Origin: Bacillus sp. ISL-45
GTDB taxonomy: Bacteria > Bacillota > Bacilli > Bacillales > Cytobacillaceae
NCBI RefSeq assembly: GCF_018613195.1
Contig: NZ_JAGGQQ010000016.1
Coordinates: forward strand, 28,004-92,003
DNA: 64,000 nucleotides
Direction of reading: 5' to 3'
The translations under genes were made by a program, and so were the position numbers. Of this stretch, positions 26,837-35,357 are shown piece by piece. Below the pieces are notes generated by a model. That model did no database searches. It was not told the origin of the DNA and was given only the letters and a program-made list of their open reading frames with translations. How positions within the stretch are numbered: position 1 is the first letter of the stretch; each line of letters starts with the position of its first letter.

Positions 26837-28969
26837 ATGCTGCAAAAAGCTCATGAATTATTGCAAAATCATTTTGGTTATTCCTCATTCCGCTTGGGGC
26901 AGGAACAGGCGATTTCATCTGTGCTTGAAGGAAAAAACACGGTCTGCGTCATGCCGACTGGAGGAGGTAAATCGATCGTCTATCAAATCCCGGCGCTCGT
27001 GCTGCCTGGGACAACCATCGTCATTTCTCCGCTGATCTCTCTGATGAAGGACCAGGTCGATACGCTCACCCAGCTTGGCATTCCGGCAACATATATCAAT
27101 AGCTCGCTGACTGCGGGTGAAGCTGCCGCTCGAATGGATGACGCCAGGAACGGAAAGTACAAGCTATTGTACATCGCGCCCGAGCGGCTGGGGTCCTGGG
27201 AGTTCATCGATGACCTGCAGGACATGGAAATCCCGCTAATCGCCGTCGATGAAGCACACTGTATTTCCCAGTGGGGACATGATTTCCGCCCAAGCTATCT
27301 GCAGATTTCGGGACTTGCTGACCGTTTGCCGAGAAAGCCGATTGTTCTTGCCTTGACGGCAACAGCAACACCTAAAGTACGGGAAGACATTTGCGCTTCG
27401 TTAAAAATAAACCCTGAGAATACGGTGATTACCGGGTTTGAGCGCAGCAATCTCAGTTTTTCTGTAGTAAAAGGGCAGGATCGCCAGGCGTATTTAAGGG
27501 ATTTTATCAAAAAGAATGAAAAGGAAGCTGGCATCATTTATGCGGCGACAAGGAAGATTGTCGACCAGCTGTATGAATGGCTGCAGAAAGAAGGTTTCGA
27601 TGCGGCACGCTACCACGCGGGCATGAACGATGAAGACCGCAACAGAGAACAGGAACGATTTTTGCAGGATGAAGCGACCGTGATGGTTGCGACATCGGCA
27701 TTCGGAATGGGCATCGATAAAAGCAATATCAGATATGTCCTCCACTTCCAGCTGCCGAAGAATATGGAGAGTTACTATCAGGAGGCCGGCCGTGCCGGTC
27801 GTGATGGACTGGACAGCGAATGTACCGTGCTTTATTCGTCGCAGGATGTCCAGGTTCAGCGCTTTTTGATTGACCAGTCCCCCGATCGCGAACGAATAGG
27901 GCCTGAGCTGGAAAAATTGCAACAAATGGTCGGTTACTGCCATACCGAGGAATGCCTGCAATCCTACATCCTTCACTATTTTGGCGAGACAGAGACGGAG
28001 CCGTGCGGACGCTGCGGCAATTGTACGGATGCTCGTGATACGGAGGATGTCACGAAGGATGCTCAGATGGTGCTGTCTTGCATCATCCGGATGGGACAGA
28101 AATACGGTAAAGCAATGACGGCCAATGTTTTGACCGGCTCTAGGAATAAAAAGGTCCTCGAGTTCCGGCTTGATAAATTGCCGACGTATGGCTTGATGAA
28201 GGATCGGAATGCCAAGCAGGTCAATGACCTGATTGAGTTCCTGATTTCCCAGGAGCTGATTGGCGTCGAGCATGGGACCTACCCGACGATTTATGTGCCG
28301 GAGAAAGGGAAGGATGTTTTGCTCGGCAAGACAAAGGTTTTCAGGAAGGAAGCCATCAAGGTCAAGCAGGTTTCAAATGATGATCCGTTGTTTGAAGAAC
28401 TGCGTGAATTGCGCAGGGAGGTTGCCGCTGCGGAAAAGGTGCCGCCGTTTATGATTTTCTCCGATTCCTCATTGAAGGATATGTGCCTGAAGCTGCCGCT
28501 GACGGATGCTGAGTTTCTCAATGTGGCTGGTGTCGGGGAACACAAGCTGCAGAAATATGGTGCTCCGTTCATACAAAGGATTATCGAGTTCTGCGAGGAG
28601 CATCCTGAGCGCCAGCCAGTGATGAATGCCGTTGCAGAACCAGTGGGGAAACCGGCGAAAAAAGCCGTCGGGGATTCTCATCTTGAAACCTACAAGCTCC
28701 ATCAGGAGAAACTGTCCGTAGCCGAGATTGCCGCGAAGCGCGAGCTGGTCGAAAGCACGGTCGAAAATCACCTGATCCAGTGCATCCAGCAGGGAATGGA
28801 AGTTGATTATGGGGTGCTGATCCCTGCTCGGCATATCGATGGCCTTGAAAAGGCCGTCGCAGAAGCCGGCCGCGAAAGGCTCAAGCCAATCAAGGAACTG
28901 CTGCCTGATGAAGTCAGCTATTTTATGATCAAGGCATTTCTGTATATGTCGAAAAAGAAGGTCCATTAA
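26837..28969 (+). CDS. recQ: ATP-dependent DNA helicase RecQ
   Basis: 710 residues, the long RecQ form. Superfamily 2 helicase core with Walker A PTGGGKS (residues 40-46), DEAH in VDEAHC near residue 138 and motif VI QEAGRAGRDG near residue 315. Next come a zinc-binding Cys cluster (CHTEEC...CGRCGNC, about 374-400), the RQC winged helix, an HRDC domain (about 520-600) and a C-terminal HTH-like region. It unwinds D-loops and forked DNA in recombination repair. Ribosome site AAAGGAGCC. Transcribed alone. Confidence 0.94.
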   Translation: MLQKAHELLQNHFGYSSFRLGQEQAISSVLEGKNTVCVMPTGGGKSIVYQIPALVLPGTTIVISPLISLMKDQVDTLTQLGIPATYINSSLTAGEAAARMDDARNGKYKLLYIAPERLGSWEFIDDLQDMEIPLIAVDEAHCISQWGHDFRPSYLQISGLADRLPRKPIVLALTATATPKVREDICASLKINPENTVITGFERSNLSFSVVKGQDRQAYLRDFIKKNEKEAGIIYAATRKIVDQLYEWLQKEGFDAARYHAGMNDEDRNREQERFLQDEATVMVATSAFGMGIDKSNIRYVLHFQLPKNMESYYQEAGRAGRDGLDSECTVLYSSQDVQVQRFLIDQSPDRERIGPELEKLQQMVGYCHTEECLQSYILHYFGETETEPCGRCGNCTDARDTEDVTKDAQMVLSCIIRMGQKYGKAMTANVLTGSRNKKVLEFRLDKLPTYGLMKDRNAKQVNDLIEFLISQELIGVEHGTYPTIYVPEKGKDVLLGKTKVFRKEAIKVKQVSNDDPLFEELRELRREVAAAEKVPPFMIFSDSSLKDMCLKLPLTDAEFLNVAGVGEHKLQKYGAPFIQRIIEFCEEHPERQPVMNAVAEPVGKPAKKAVGDSHLETYKLHQEKLSVAEIAAKRELVESTVENHLIQCIQQGMEVDYGVLIPARHIDGLEKAVAEAGRERLKPIKELLPDEVSYFMIKAFLYMSKKKVH

Positions 28970-28974
28970 GAAGA

Positions 28975-29003
28975 GACGAAGCCCGCGGGCTTCGTCTTTT
29001 TTA
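28975..29003 (+). terminator. Terminator of recQ
   Basis: Ten-base stem GACGAAGCCC / GGGCTTCGTC with a two-base loop and T-run. Confidence 0.92.
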
Positions 29004-29021
29004 ATACCTCTGAACGATTAT

Positions 29022-29170
29022 GACCATCTAAGCTGAAAATTCTGAGGTAAGTGGCCGTTGTGGGACCCTAAAGACCATCGGAGCCGGAAAAACAGCCCAA
29101 GGTGGTCATTAAAAGAGTTCTATAGACCTCCAATACCAGAATATTTAAGTAAGGTGGTCGTAAGAGCAGT
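29022..29170. repeat. Tandem 51-52 bp intergenic repeat, family C (degenerate)
   Basis: Three diverged units. GACCATC (or GACCTCC) occurs at 29022, 29073 and 29125 and its inverted partner GTGGCC/GTGGTC at 29051, 29102 and 29154, so both arms repeat with a 51 then 52 base step. The middles are poorly conserved. The block begins about 20 bases after the recQ terminator. Confidence 0.75.
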
Positions 29171-29269
29171 CAGAAGGTATAGAGAGATATAAAAACTTTT
29201 AAATAATACTTTTCTGAAAAATTAAAAATGGTAAAATATAACTAGTGTCAAAAAAAGGCTGGTGTTAGG

Positions 29270-29685
29270 ATGCATCCGATTACAGTTATTGAGATATTGT
29301 CGGCCTTGGGTTTCATCTTGCTGATATTAGGTGTTGGTTATTTTTTGCCCGGAAAAAAGAGAAATACTGCGATAAAGATTATGTAATTGTCGCAGAGCTC
29401 GCTTTCTTTTCGGTCCGGCCGCTTTGGATCGACTACCATCGCGGAATCAAAACGGAACAGCTGACTGATTACCTGGAAGAGAGGTATCCGGGTGAGGAGT
29501 TTAAGATTAGTTACCGAACGAGCAGGAGCTATAATCCATACCATTTGGAAGTGACGTTCGCTAATGAGCCTGGCTGGATTTACTCCTATTCTGTCAATGA
29601 TGAAAGGATCAAGCAGGTAAGCGTAGGTGTACCGGATGCTCAATTGCCGGATGAAGGCCTCCATTATGAGGGTTTGGGAGATTGA
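29270..29685 (+). CDS. Membrane protein split across two frames; -1 frameshift or indel
   Basis: Frame 0 starts at ATG 29270 and encodes a 38-residue peptide with one membrane helix (about residues 8-27), stopping at 29384-29386. The -1 frame is open through to a stop at 29683-29685 and adds 108 soluble-looking residues (for example VRPLWIDYHRG and NPYHLEVTFANEPGW), with no start codon or ribosome site near its beginning. Joined at a run of six A, the product is 138 residues: anchor plus cytosolic or surface domain. The join is exactly a canonical -1 slippery heptamer with a downstream hairpin. It is either a programmed frameshift, a pseudogene or a sequencing indel. No family recognised. Confidence 0.6.
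29353..29395 (+). promoter_or_regulatory. Candidate -1 programmed frameshift signal
   Basis: A_AAA_AAG in the zero frame (29353-29359), a 7-base spacer, then a 9-bp stem CTGCGATAA / TTGTCGCAG (29367-29375 with 29387-29395, one G-U pair) around an 11-base loop holding the zero-frame stop codon. Slippery sequence, reading phase and spacer length all fit the textbook arrangement. No internal Shine-Dalgarno sequence is visible upstream, unlike dnaX. Confidence 0.55.
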
Positions 29686-29756
29686 GAGAAAAATAGTTTG
29701 TTGTTTGATCAGTGCAGCTTATTAGTTCAATAAAATATCGTCCACCAGGAGGCTTC

Positions 29757-30710
29757 ATGGTTTATTTTAAAAAGGCAATCGAGCAGTTTGTTTTATGGGT
29801 CATCTGCGTATTTTTGTTTATTGGGATATTGTTTTTGCCGGCTAAGACAAATTTTGAGACGGGGCAAGGCGGACAGTTCAAATCCGCGAGCTACGATTAT
29901 GAATTGGACACGCATGTCAAAAATATCACGGGTTTCTTTGCTTATATAAAGGAAAACCCTGACCTTGGGGAGTTTGTCCCGGGCCAGTCTTATGCGAATC
30001 GGATTGCGGACAAGGCGTGGAAGAGCTTGCTTTTAATTGTTCCGACCCTGATTTTGGCCTATATTTTAGGCGTCTTGAAAGGAATCTTTGATTTCAGGAT
30101 GCAAAAAAGAAAGCTGAATTTTCTTGGCAATGGGACGACGTGGCTGTTCATTTCGATGCCGGACCTCTTTTTCATCATCATCGTCCAGATTGGCCTGATG
30201 TTTTTATATGAAAAAGGTTTGTTTTTCCATGTAACGTTATATGGAAGCGAAAAGCTAGAAACCTATGTAGTTGGGATTCTATTTTTGCTGATTTATCCTG
30301 TTTTCTACCTTGCGAATATCACCAATGTGAGTCTGCAGGAACAGGCGGGGAACGATTACATCCGGACCGCTAAATCAAAAGGGACTCCCGGTTTCAAAAT
30401 ATTATTCCTGCATATCTTGAAAAATTCGTTTCCGAGAATTTTGGCGCATGGAAATACAATCACACTCTATGTATTATCGAACCTGTTTATTGTTGAAAAA
30501 TTGATGGATTTCCAGGGAGCCGCGGACGGCCTGTTTGACGCGGTGCTGAGGGGCACAGGCTTCAGGATTGGGCTGGAAATCATGGTGGACGGTATTTCGG
30601 CAGTCGGTTATACGGTCTTCTTTGCCTCAATCATTCTGGTTTCGAATCTGGTCACACAGATTTTTAAAAGTCTTGTCACTCCGGCTTCACAGGAGATGAA
30701 TCATGAATAA
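29757..30710 (+). CDS. ABC transporter permease, DppB-like
   Basis: 317 residues with about six membrane helices and the EAA-type cytosolic loop NDYIRTAKSKGTPGFKILF near residue 215 (BPD_transp_1 family, dipeptide/oligopeptide/nickel group). Start at 29757 behind CAGGAGGC. It overlaps the next permease gene by 8 bases. No ATPase or binding protein is encoded nearby, so the pair must use subunits made elsewhere or has lost them. Substrate unknown. Confidence 0.82.
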   Translation: MVYFKKAIEQFVLWVICVFLFIGILFLPAKTNFETGQGGQFKSASYDYELDTHVKNITGFFAYIKENPDLGEFVPGQSYANRIADKAWKSLLLIVPTLILAYILGVLKGIFDFRMQKRKLNFLGNGTTWLFISMPDLFFIIIVQIGLMFLYEKGLFFHVTLYGSEKLETYVVGILFLLIYPVFYLANITNVSLQEQAGNDYIRTAKSKGTPGFKILFLHILKNSFPRILAHGNTITLYVLSNLFIVEKLMDFQGAADGLFDAVLRGTGFRIGLEIMVDGISAVGYTVFFASIILVSNLVTQIFKSLVTPASQEMNHE

Positions 30711-31593
30711 ATCATTACTATTTGGCCTGACGATCTTGTCTTTTCTGTTGGTTATTGTCCTTATAGCACCATACCTTCCGTTCGTTGACACCTCATTAAA
30801 AGAAACCGTGATGAGGCAAAAAGAAGGCGGAGGATTCGAGCTTCCGCCGTTCGCGCCGTCTGCTGATTTCCCAATTGGCTCTGATGCGAATGGCAAAGAT
30901 TTATTGAGCAGGGTGCTTTTGGGTACGAAAGAAACGCTGTTAACGATCCTCGCAATTGTCCTGATTCGTTATCTTATTGCGATTCCGCTTGCGATGGCAA
31001 GTTTTTATATGAAATTATTCCGTCGCATACTGATCATGTGGAATCGATTGTTCTCATTTATGCCGCCGATTTTCTTTGTGATCTTGATTATTGGCACACC
31101 ATTCGTTACTTTTTCGAGTAACCGATTTCTATGGATCATGCTTGTGCTCGCTTTAATTGAAGCAGGCAGGGTTGCCGATATCTTTTACCAGGGAATGGTC
31201 GACATCTCGAAGAAACCTTATGTGGAGGCCGGAATTGTCTCAGGCTCATCGGCTTTGACCATGCTGAGAAATTATTATTGGCCGCCGCTAAGGCCGTTTT
31301 TCATTGTCCAGTTTTTCTCCGACCTAGGGAGAACTTTATTTCTTATCGGCCAGCTCGGAATCGTGGAAATCTTTTTGAGTGTCGAATTCGTTTCCCAGCT
31401 CGGTGGAGGATATCAGGCGATGAATGCATCTAACGCTTGGCCAACCTACTTCGCGAAGATTACCCGCCATATCTGGTCGCACCCATGGCTGCCGATTACC
31501 GGTACCGCTGCCATTGGGATTACCATATTGGCTTTCTCGATGACAAGCAGCGGCCTGCAGCAATATTTTGATAAAAAGTATAAAAGAGCATAA
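30703..31593 (+). CDS. ABC transporter permease, DppC-like
   Basis: 296 residues with about six membrane helices; the IGSDANGKDLLSRVLLGTKETL segment near residue 57 is typical of DppC/OppC N-terminal regions, and the EAA-like loop is KKPYVEAGIVSGSSALTML near residue 168. It should pair with the preceding DppB-like permease as a heterodimeric channel. Translation is coupled through the ATGAATCATGAATAA overlap. No terminator is obvious before the next gene, 135 bases on. Confidence 0.8.
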   Translation: MNKSLLFGLTILSFLLVIVLIAPYLPFVDTSLKETVMRQKEGGGFELPPFAPSADFPIGSDANGKDLLSRVLLGTKETLLTILAIVLIRYLIAIPLAMASFYMKLFRRILIMWNRLFSFMPPIFFVILIIGTPFVTFSSNRFLWIMLVLALIEAGRVADIFYQGMVDISKKPYVEAGIVSGSSALTMLRNYYWPPLRPFFIVQFFSDLGRTLFLIGQLGIVEIFLSVEFVSQLGGGYQAMNASNAWPTYFAKITRHIWSHPWLPITGTAAIGITILAFSMTSSGLQQYFDKKYKRA

Positions 31594-31728
31594 AGTGAAG
31601 GGGGAGGGCTAACAGGCACTTACCCCTTTAGTTTGAAAATGGGTGATTTAGTTTATCTATTTATGTAACCTTTTGAACAGTTCTCCTGACAAATAGATAA
31701 AGAGTTTATTCAACAGGAGGTTCGGAAG

Positions 31729-32178
31729 ATGAAAAAGCTATGGATGATATTGCTGCTTGGACTGCTGATCACGGGTTGTGGGACGGGGAACCAGGTTTCG
31801 AATAATGATGAGGATAAAGGAGGTGCCGGAATCGTGGCGGGAGAAATGGCTGCAAGTTTGACAGAGGAAAGCCCGTTGATTTTTCAATATGAAGTGAAGA
31901 ATCAGACGGAGGAAGAAGTGACTCTTGAATTTACGAGTTCGCAAAGATACGATTATTCGGTGAAAACGAAGGATGGCAAAGAGGTTTTTCTGTTCTCAAG
32001 CGTTGCGGCCTTTTTACAGGTATTGGGAGAAGAGAAGTTGAGCCAGGGGGATTCGCTGACATATGAAATGGATCTCCATGAATTGTCGCTTGAAAAAGGC
32101 GAATATGTCCTCACTGCGTGGATGACTCCTAAAGACGGGAAGAAATACGAAGTGACGAAGGAATTCTCTGTACAGTAA
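31729..32178 (+). CDS. BsuPI-domain lipoprotein
   Basis: 149 residues. Signal peptide with lipobox ITGC places a lipidated Cys near residue 17. The mature part is a BsuPI-like beta domain (QYEVKNQTEEEVTLEFTSSQRYDY, FLQVLGEEKLSQGDSLTYEM), the fold of the B. subtilis intracellular proteinase inhibitor, found in many exported Bacillus proteins of unknown role. Likely attached to the outer membrane-facing surface of the cytoplasmic membrane. Ribosome site ACAGGAGGT. Confidence 0.83.
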   Translation: MKKLWMILLLGLLITGCGTGNQVSNNDEDKGGAGIVAGEMAASLTEESPLIFQYEVKNQTEEEVTLEFTSSQRYDYSVKTKDGKEVFLFSSVAAFLQVLGEEKLSQGDSLTYEMDLHELSLEKGEYVLTAWMTPKDGKKYEVTKEFSVQ

Positions 32179-32192
32179 AAATAGATGTTCAG

Positions 32193-32226
32193 AAAGCGGA
32201 TGGACCTTTACCTCCGCTTTTTTATT
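32193..32226. terminator. Terminator between converging genes
   Basis: Stem AAAGCGGA / TCCGCTTT followed by T-run; it overlaps the stop of the minus-strand gene, so both converging genes share it. Confidence 0.78.
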
Positions 32227-32497
32227 TTAGGAATTCAAATAAACCAACAACAATCGAAATTGTACTGATTCCCGTTCCGACAATCCATTTAATTAATTGT
32301 ACCTGGCTTTTGCTTAAGCTTTTTTCCATCTCCGGTGTTGTGACAAAGTCTTTTTCGTTTAAGATTTGATTCATTAAAGTTCGTACATCATTGTTGTCCA
32401 GCTGGCTCTGGATTGTTACCTGGAAGTTTTCCTGCAGGCTTTCCAATTCCTCGATTTTCATCTCTAGTTCTTTTATTTTAAGTTCGATTTCCTTCAT
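32222..32497 (-). CDS. Small coiled-coil membrane protein of unknown function
   Basis: 91 residues. The first 40 form a heptad-like coiled coil (MKEIELKIKELEMKIEELES), and one membrane helix lies at the C-terminus (about 70-90, IKWIVGTGISTISIVVGLFEF). The start is set at the ATG for MKEIE, because GGGGGGTGAT gives a near-perfect ribosome site eight bases before it; the GTG three codons earlier lies inside that site. Architecture recalls small phage haemolysin/holin-like proteins but no family is recognised. Confidence 0.6.
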   Translation of the reverse strand: MKEIELKIKELEMKIEELESLQENFQVTIQSQLDNNDVRTLMNQILNEKDFVTTPEMEKSLSKSQVQLIKWIVGTGISTISIVVGLFEFLK

Positions 32498-32615
32498 GCC
32501 CATCACCCCCCTTTAACAAATATCCTATTCATATATTGGAATGAAGAGATGGTAGTTTACCTAAACGCAGCGTAAATGGCTGCCCAATTTCATGCAGAAT
32601 AGGCGGGTTACCCAA

Positions 32616-32642
32616 ACCATTTGCCCATTCTCACATAGGGTG
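32616..32642 (+). promoter_or_regulatory. Candidate SigK-type mother-cell promoter
   Basis: AC at 32616-32617, 16-base spacer, CATAGGGTG at 32634-32642, compared with the SigK pattern AC-N16/17-CATANNNTA (last base differs). It lies about 45 bases upstream of the Gly/Tyr-rich gene, whose composition suits a spore coat or crust protein. Confidence 0.4.
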
Positions 32643-32687
32643 TTAGAGGGACATAATAAACACACTTATTGAGAGGGGACAATTTAC

Positions 32688-33083
32688 ATGTATATGTATT
32701 CACATAATATGCCTTATTTGCATGATTCCAGATCCTACGAAACTGGTGCTGCCGGAACCCTGGCTGCTGGTTTATTAGGGGCTGGGATAGGTTATCTGGG
32801 AGGACAATTGCTTAATGGTCCAGGTTATGGATATCCAGGAGGAGCTGGTTTTGGAGGGTATGGTTATCAAGGAGGTCCGGGATTCGGAGGCTATGGTTAC
32901 CAGGGAGGCCCAGGGTATGGCTTTCAGGGTGGCCCGGGATATGGCTACCAGGGAGGTCCAGGATATGGATTCCAGGGTTCTCCCAGTTACGGAGCTTATG
33001 GTTACCAGGGAACACCGGGCATTGGCGGATATGGGTACCAGTCTGCACCGTGGTCCGGAGGGTATCGACCACAGGGTTGGTAA
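32688..33083 (+). CDS. Gly/Tyr-rich repeat protein, possible spore surface protein
   Basis: 131 residues. The N-terminal 45 residues include a small hydrophobic Gly-rich segment (GTLAAGLLGAGIGYLGGQLL); the rest is repeats of the type GYGYQGGPG / FGGYGYQGG, about nine copies, also visible as a 27-30 base DNA repeat. Such low-complexity Gly-Tyr proteins occur in Bacillus spore coats and in adhesive surface layers. Ribosome site GAGAGGGG; a possible sporulation promoter lies upstream. Function inferred only from composition. Confidence 0.7.
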   Translation: MYMYSHNMPYLHDSRSYETGAAGTLAAGLLGAGIGYLGGQLLNGPGYGYPGGAGFGGYGYQGGPGFGGYGYQGGPGYGFQGGPGYGYQGGPGYGFQGSPSYGAYGYQGTPGIGGYGYQSAPWSGGYRPQGW

Positions 33084-33213
33084 TATTTTTCGAAAAGGGA
33101 GCAAAGCGGCTCGGTCGTTTTGCTTCAGTATTTGAAAACAGGTTGATGAGTTTCGCAATCCCCCATTCAATATGATAAAATCTGACTTAGCTAATTCACA
33201 GCAAAGGACGGAA

Positions 33214-34587
33214 ATGATGAGCAAAACGATACCGGTTAAAAAGAATGATTTTATAGATGTAGTGTTTGAGGATTTGACGCATGACGGAGCGGGTGTGGCC
33301 AAGGTTGATGGCTACCCGATTTTTGTCCAGGGCGGACTCCCTGGCGAAAAGGCAAACATCAAAGTGACCAAGGTGAACAAGGGTTACGGCTTTGGCCGCC
33401 TGATGGAGACTCTTGAAAGAAGCACCTTCCGTGTTGAGTGTCCTGCAGAGGATGCCCATAAATACGGTGGCTGCCAGCTGCAGCATATTAGCTATGAGGG
33501 TCAGCTGAAGTATAAGGAAAACCAGGTGAAGCAGGTGCTGGCAAGGATCGGCAAGCTTGAGGATGTTGTGGTGCACCCGATTCTTGGAATGGACAACCCT
33601 TGGCATTACCGGAACAAAGCCCAGGTACCTGTTGGCGAGAAGGATGGCAAGCTGATTGCTGGCTTTTTCAAGCCGCGCAGCCACGAAATCGTCGATACGG
33701 ATGAAAGCCTGCTGCATCTCCAGGAAATTAACGAGGCAATCAAGGCGGTAAAAGAAATCGCCAGCGAGCTGGGCATTCAGCCTTATAATGAGGAAAAACA
33801 TAAAGGTGTGCTTCGCCACATCATGGCCCGTTATGGTAGACAAACCGGTGAGCTGATGGTTGTGATTGTGACCAGGACGAATGAGATTCCACAGCAAAAT
33901 AAGCTGATTGATGAAATCGTCGCAAGGCTGCCTAAGGTAAAATCGATCGTCCATAATGTTAACTCGAAGAAAACGAATGTCATCATGGGAGATAAAACCG
34001 AAGTCCTCTGGGGAAGCGAAGTCATCTATGACTATATCGGTGACATCAAGTTCGCGATTTCCGCTCGTTCGTTCTATCAGGTCAACCCTGAACAGACAAA
34101 GGTTCTCTACGACAAAGCACTCGAATACGCAGAGCTGACAGGCGAAGAGTCCGTTATTGACGCCTACTGCGGCATCGGCACAATCTCGTTATTTTTAGCG
34201 CAAAAAGCAAAGAAGGTATTCGGAGTCGAAATCGTCCCCGAAGCCATCGAAGACGCAAAAAGAAACGCCGAACTGAATGGAATCACCAATTCAGAATTCG
34301 CAGTCGGAGAAGCCGAAAAAGTCATCCCGGCATGGTATGGAGAAGGAAACAGCGCCGATGTGTTGGTCGTCGACCCGCCGCGAAAAGGCTGTGACGAAGC
34401 GCTGCTGCAAACCATCATCGACATGAAACCGAAGAAGGTTGTGTACGTGTCGTGTAACCCGGCTACCTTAGCCAGGGACCTGCGAATTCTAGAGGACGGC
34501 GGATATAAGACCGTTGAAGTACAGCCAGTTGATATGTTTCCGCAGACGACGCACGTCGAGTGCGTAGCGTTGATAGAGTTAAAATAG
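33214..34587 (+). CDS. rlmCD: 23S rRNA (uracil-C5)-methyltransferase RlmCD
   Basis: 457 residues, matching B. subtilis YefA/RlmCD, which methylates U747 and U1939 of 23S rRNA. A TRAM RNA-binding domain covers about residues 8-65, an Fe-S type cysteine cluster follows ([16 protein letters not shown]), and the methylase core has [16 protein letters not shown], the [11 protein letters not shown] loop and the catalytic Cys in [13 protein letters not shown]. Start placed at the first of two ATGs behind AAAGGACGG; an upstream in-frame ATG at 33172 lacks a ribosome site. The last codons are the attachment target of the island that begins here. Confidence 0.95.
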   Translation: MMSKTIPVKKNDFIDVVFEDLTHDGAGVAKVDGYPIFVQGGLPGEKANIKVTKVNKGYGFGRLMETLERSTFRVECPAEDAHKYGGCQLQHISYEGQLKYKENQVKQVLARIGKLEDVVVHPILGMDNPWHYRNKAQVPVGEKDGKLIAGFFKPRSHEIVDTDESLLHLQEINEAIKAVKEIASELGIQPYNEEKHKGVLRHIMARYGRQTGELMVVIVTRTNEIPQQNKLIDEIVARLPKVKSIVHNVNSKKTNVIMGDKTEVLWGSEVIYDYIGDIKFAISARSFYQVNPEQTKVLYDKALEYAELTGEESVIDAYCGIGTISLFLAQKAKKVFGVEIVPEAIEDAKRNAELNGITNSEFAVGEAEKVIPAWYGEGNSADVLVVDPPRKGCDEALLQTIIDMKPKKVVYVSCNPATLARDLRILEDGGYKTVEVQPVDMFPQTTHVECVALIELK

Positions 34588-34593
34588 CTTGGT
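34551..34593. repeat. Left end of the island: 3' end of rlmCD (attL-like)
   Basis: Contains the last codons of rlmCD. Positions 34567-34593 (27 bases) are identical to 58815-58841, and the flanking bases back to CACGTCGAGTG also match with two differences. Confidence 0.78.
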
Positions 34594-34632
34594 TAAGTGG
34601 CTTGTTACTAAAAATTGAAGTGCTTTTTATGT

Positions 34633-34662
34633 TCCCTCGGACTAATTGTTCGAGGGATTTTT
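34633..34662 (+). terminator. Terminator after rlmCD (left copy)
   Basis: Stem TCCCTCGGAC / GTTCGAGGGA (one wobble) with five T. Two relatives of this hairpin occur at 58889 and 61818. Confidence 0.88.
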
Positions 34663-34771
34663 GACCCCCGGGGTCTTACTTTTATCGCAGAATTAGATGT
34701 TCAAAGATATAGATAAGAGTTTTGCGTTGCCATGGATTGAGAAATAGAGGGGATTTATAAGCCATTAAATA

Positions 34772-34838
34772 AAGGGTTTTCGAGATTGGGGTCAGTTATG
34801 CGGTGGATATTCTCAGCCTCGAGAACCCTTGTTTTTTT
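34772..34838 (+). terminator. Long-loop hairpin with T-run
   Basis: Thirteen-base stem AAGGGTTTTCGAG / CTCGAGAACCCTT (34772-34784 with 34818-34830, one G-U pair), a 33-base loop and seven T. It may be a terminator, possibly of a short transcript, or a relic of the element end. No gene lies directly before it. Confidence 0.5.
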
Positions 34839-34931
34839 ATGTGGAAACATATCGATTGAAGAATTTGGCACAGAGTTGAGGAGATAGAATGGATATTTTA
34901 TAGGGGGTGTGGGATAGGGATGCTGGCATAA

Positions 34932-34941
34932 GGGGGGGGGG
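34932..34941. repeat. G10 homopolymer tract upstream of the restriction operon
   Basis: Ten consecutive G in very AT-rich DNA, four bases before a TTGACA hexamer at 34946-34951. Tracts like this are prone to slippage during replication. The expected -10 after TTGACA is poor, so promoter activity here is uncertain. Confidence 0.6.
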
Positions 34942-35083
34942 CAAATTGACAAGATAGATTTGATTTTAGTAATCCACTAGACTATCGATTTTTTAGTGTT
35001 GTGAATAACCAGAAAGCAAAGACTAAGATAAAATAGTAATTATCTTTTAGGTGCAAATAACAAATTAAATAAATAGCTATACG

Positions 35084-35092
35084 TGTTATAAT
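35084..35092 (+). promoter_or_regulatory. Extended -10 promoter of the restriction operon
   Basis: TGTTATAAT (TGN plus a perfect TATAAT at 35087-35092), 24 bases before the first start codon; the -35 position holds only a weak ATTAAA. Confidence 0.55.
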
Positions 35093-35115
35093 AATTAGAA
35101 AAGGTGGATTGAGAT

Positions 35116-35328
35116 ATGGGGAAAGAAGATAAAATACAAAAACAGCCAATGGAATTTTATAATATGTCAGATTTTCTCAGAGGACAATCATCAAAGTTAA
35201 TCACAGGATTATCTGTCGAAGATAAAACTGCTTTTGTACTAAAAAACGGAAAACCCGTAGCTGTTCTTATCTCCCAAGAGAGATATGAAAGGTTATTAAA
35301 AGCAGGAATTGACATAACAGAATACTAA
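35116..35328 (+). CDS. Phd/YefM-like antitoxin-type protein
   Basis: 70 residues. The segment FYNMSDFLRGQSSKLITGLSVEDKTAFVLKNGKPVAVLISQERYERLL matches the Phd/YefM pattern (DNA-binding N-terminal fold, then a helix that would neutralise a toxin). No toxin gene follows; the next gene is hsdM, 29 bases downstream. It may be an operon repressor for the restriction genes rather than an antitoxin. Ribosome site AAAAGGTGG. Confidence 0.7.
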   Translation: MGKEDKIQKQPMEFYNMSDFLRGQSSKLITGLSVEDKTAFVLKNGKPVAVLISQERYERLLKAGIDITEY

Positions 35329-35357
35329 TAAAATATTAAATGAGCGAGGTAAAATAA

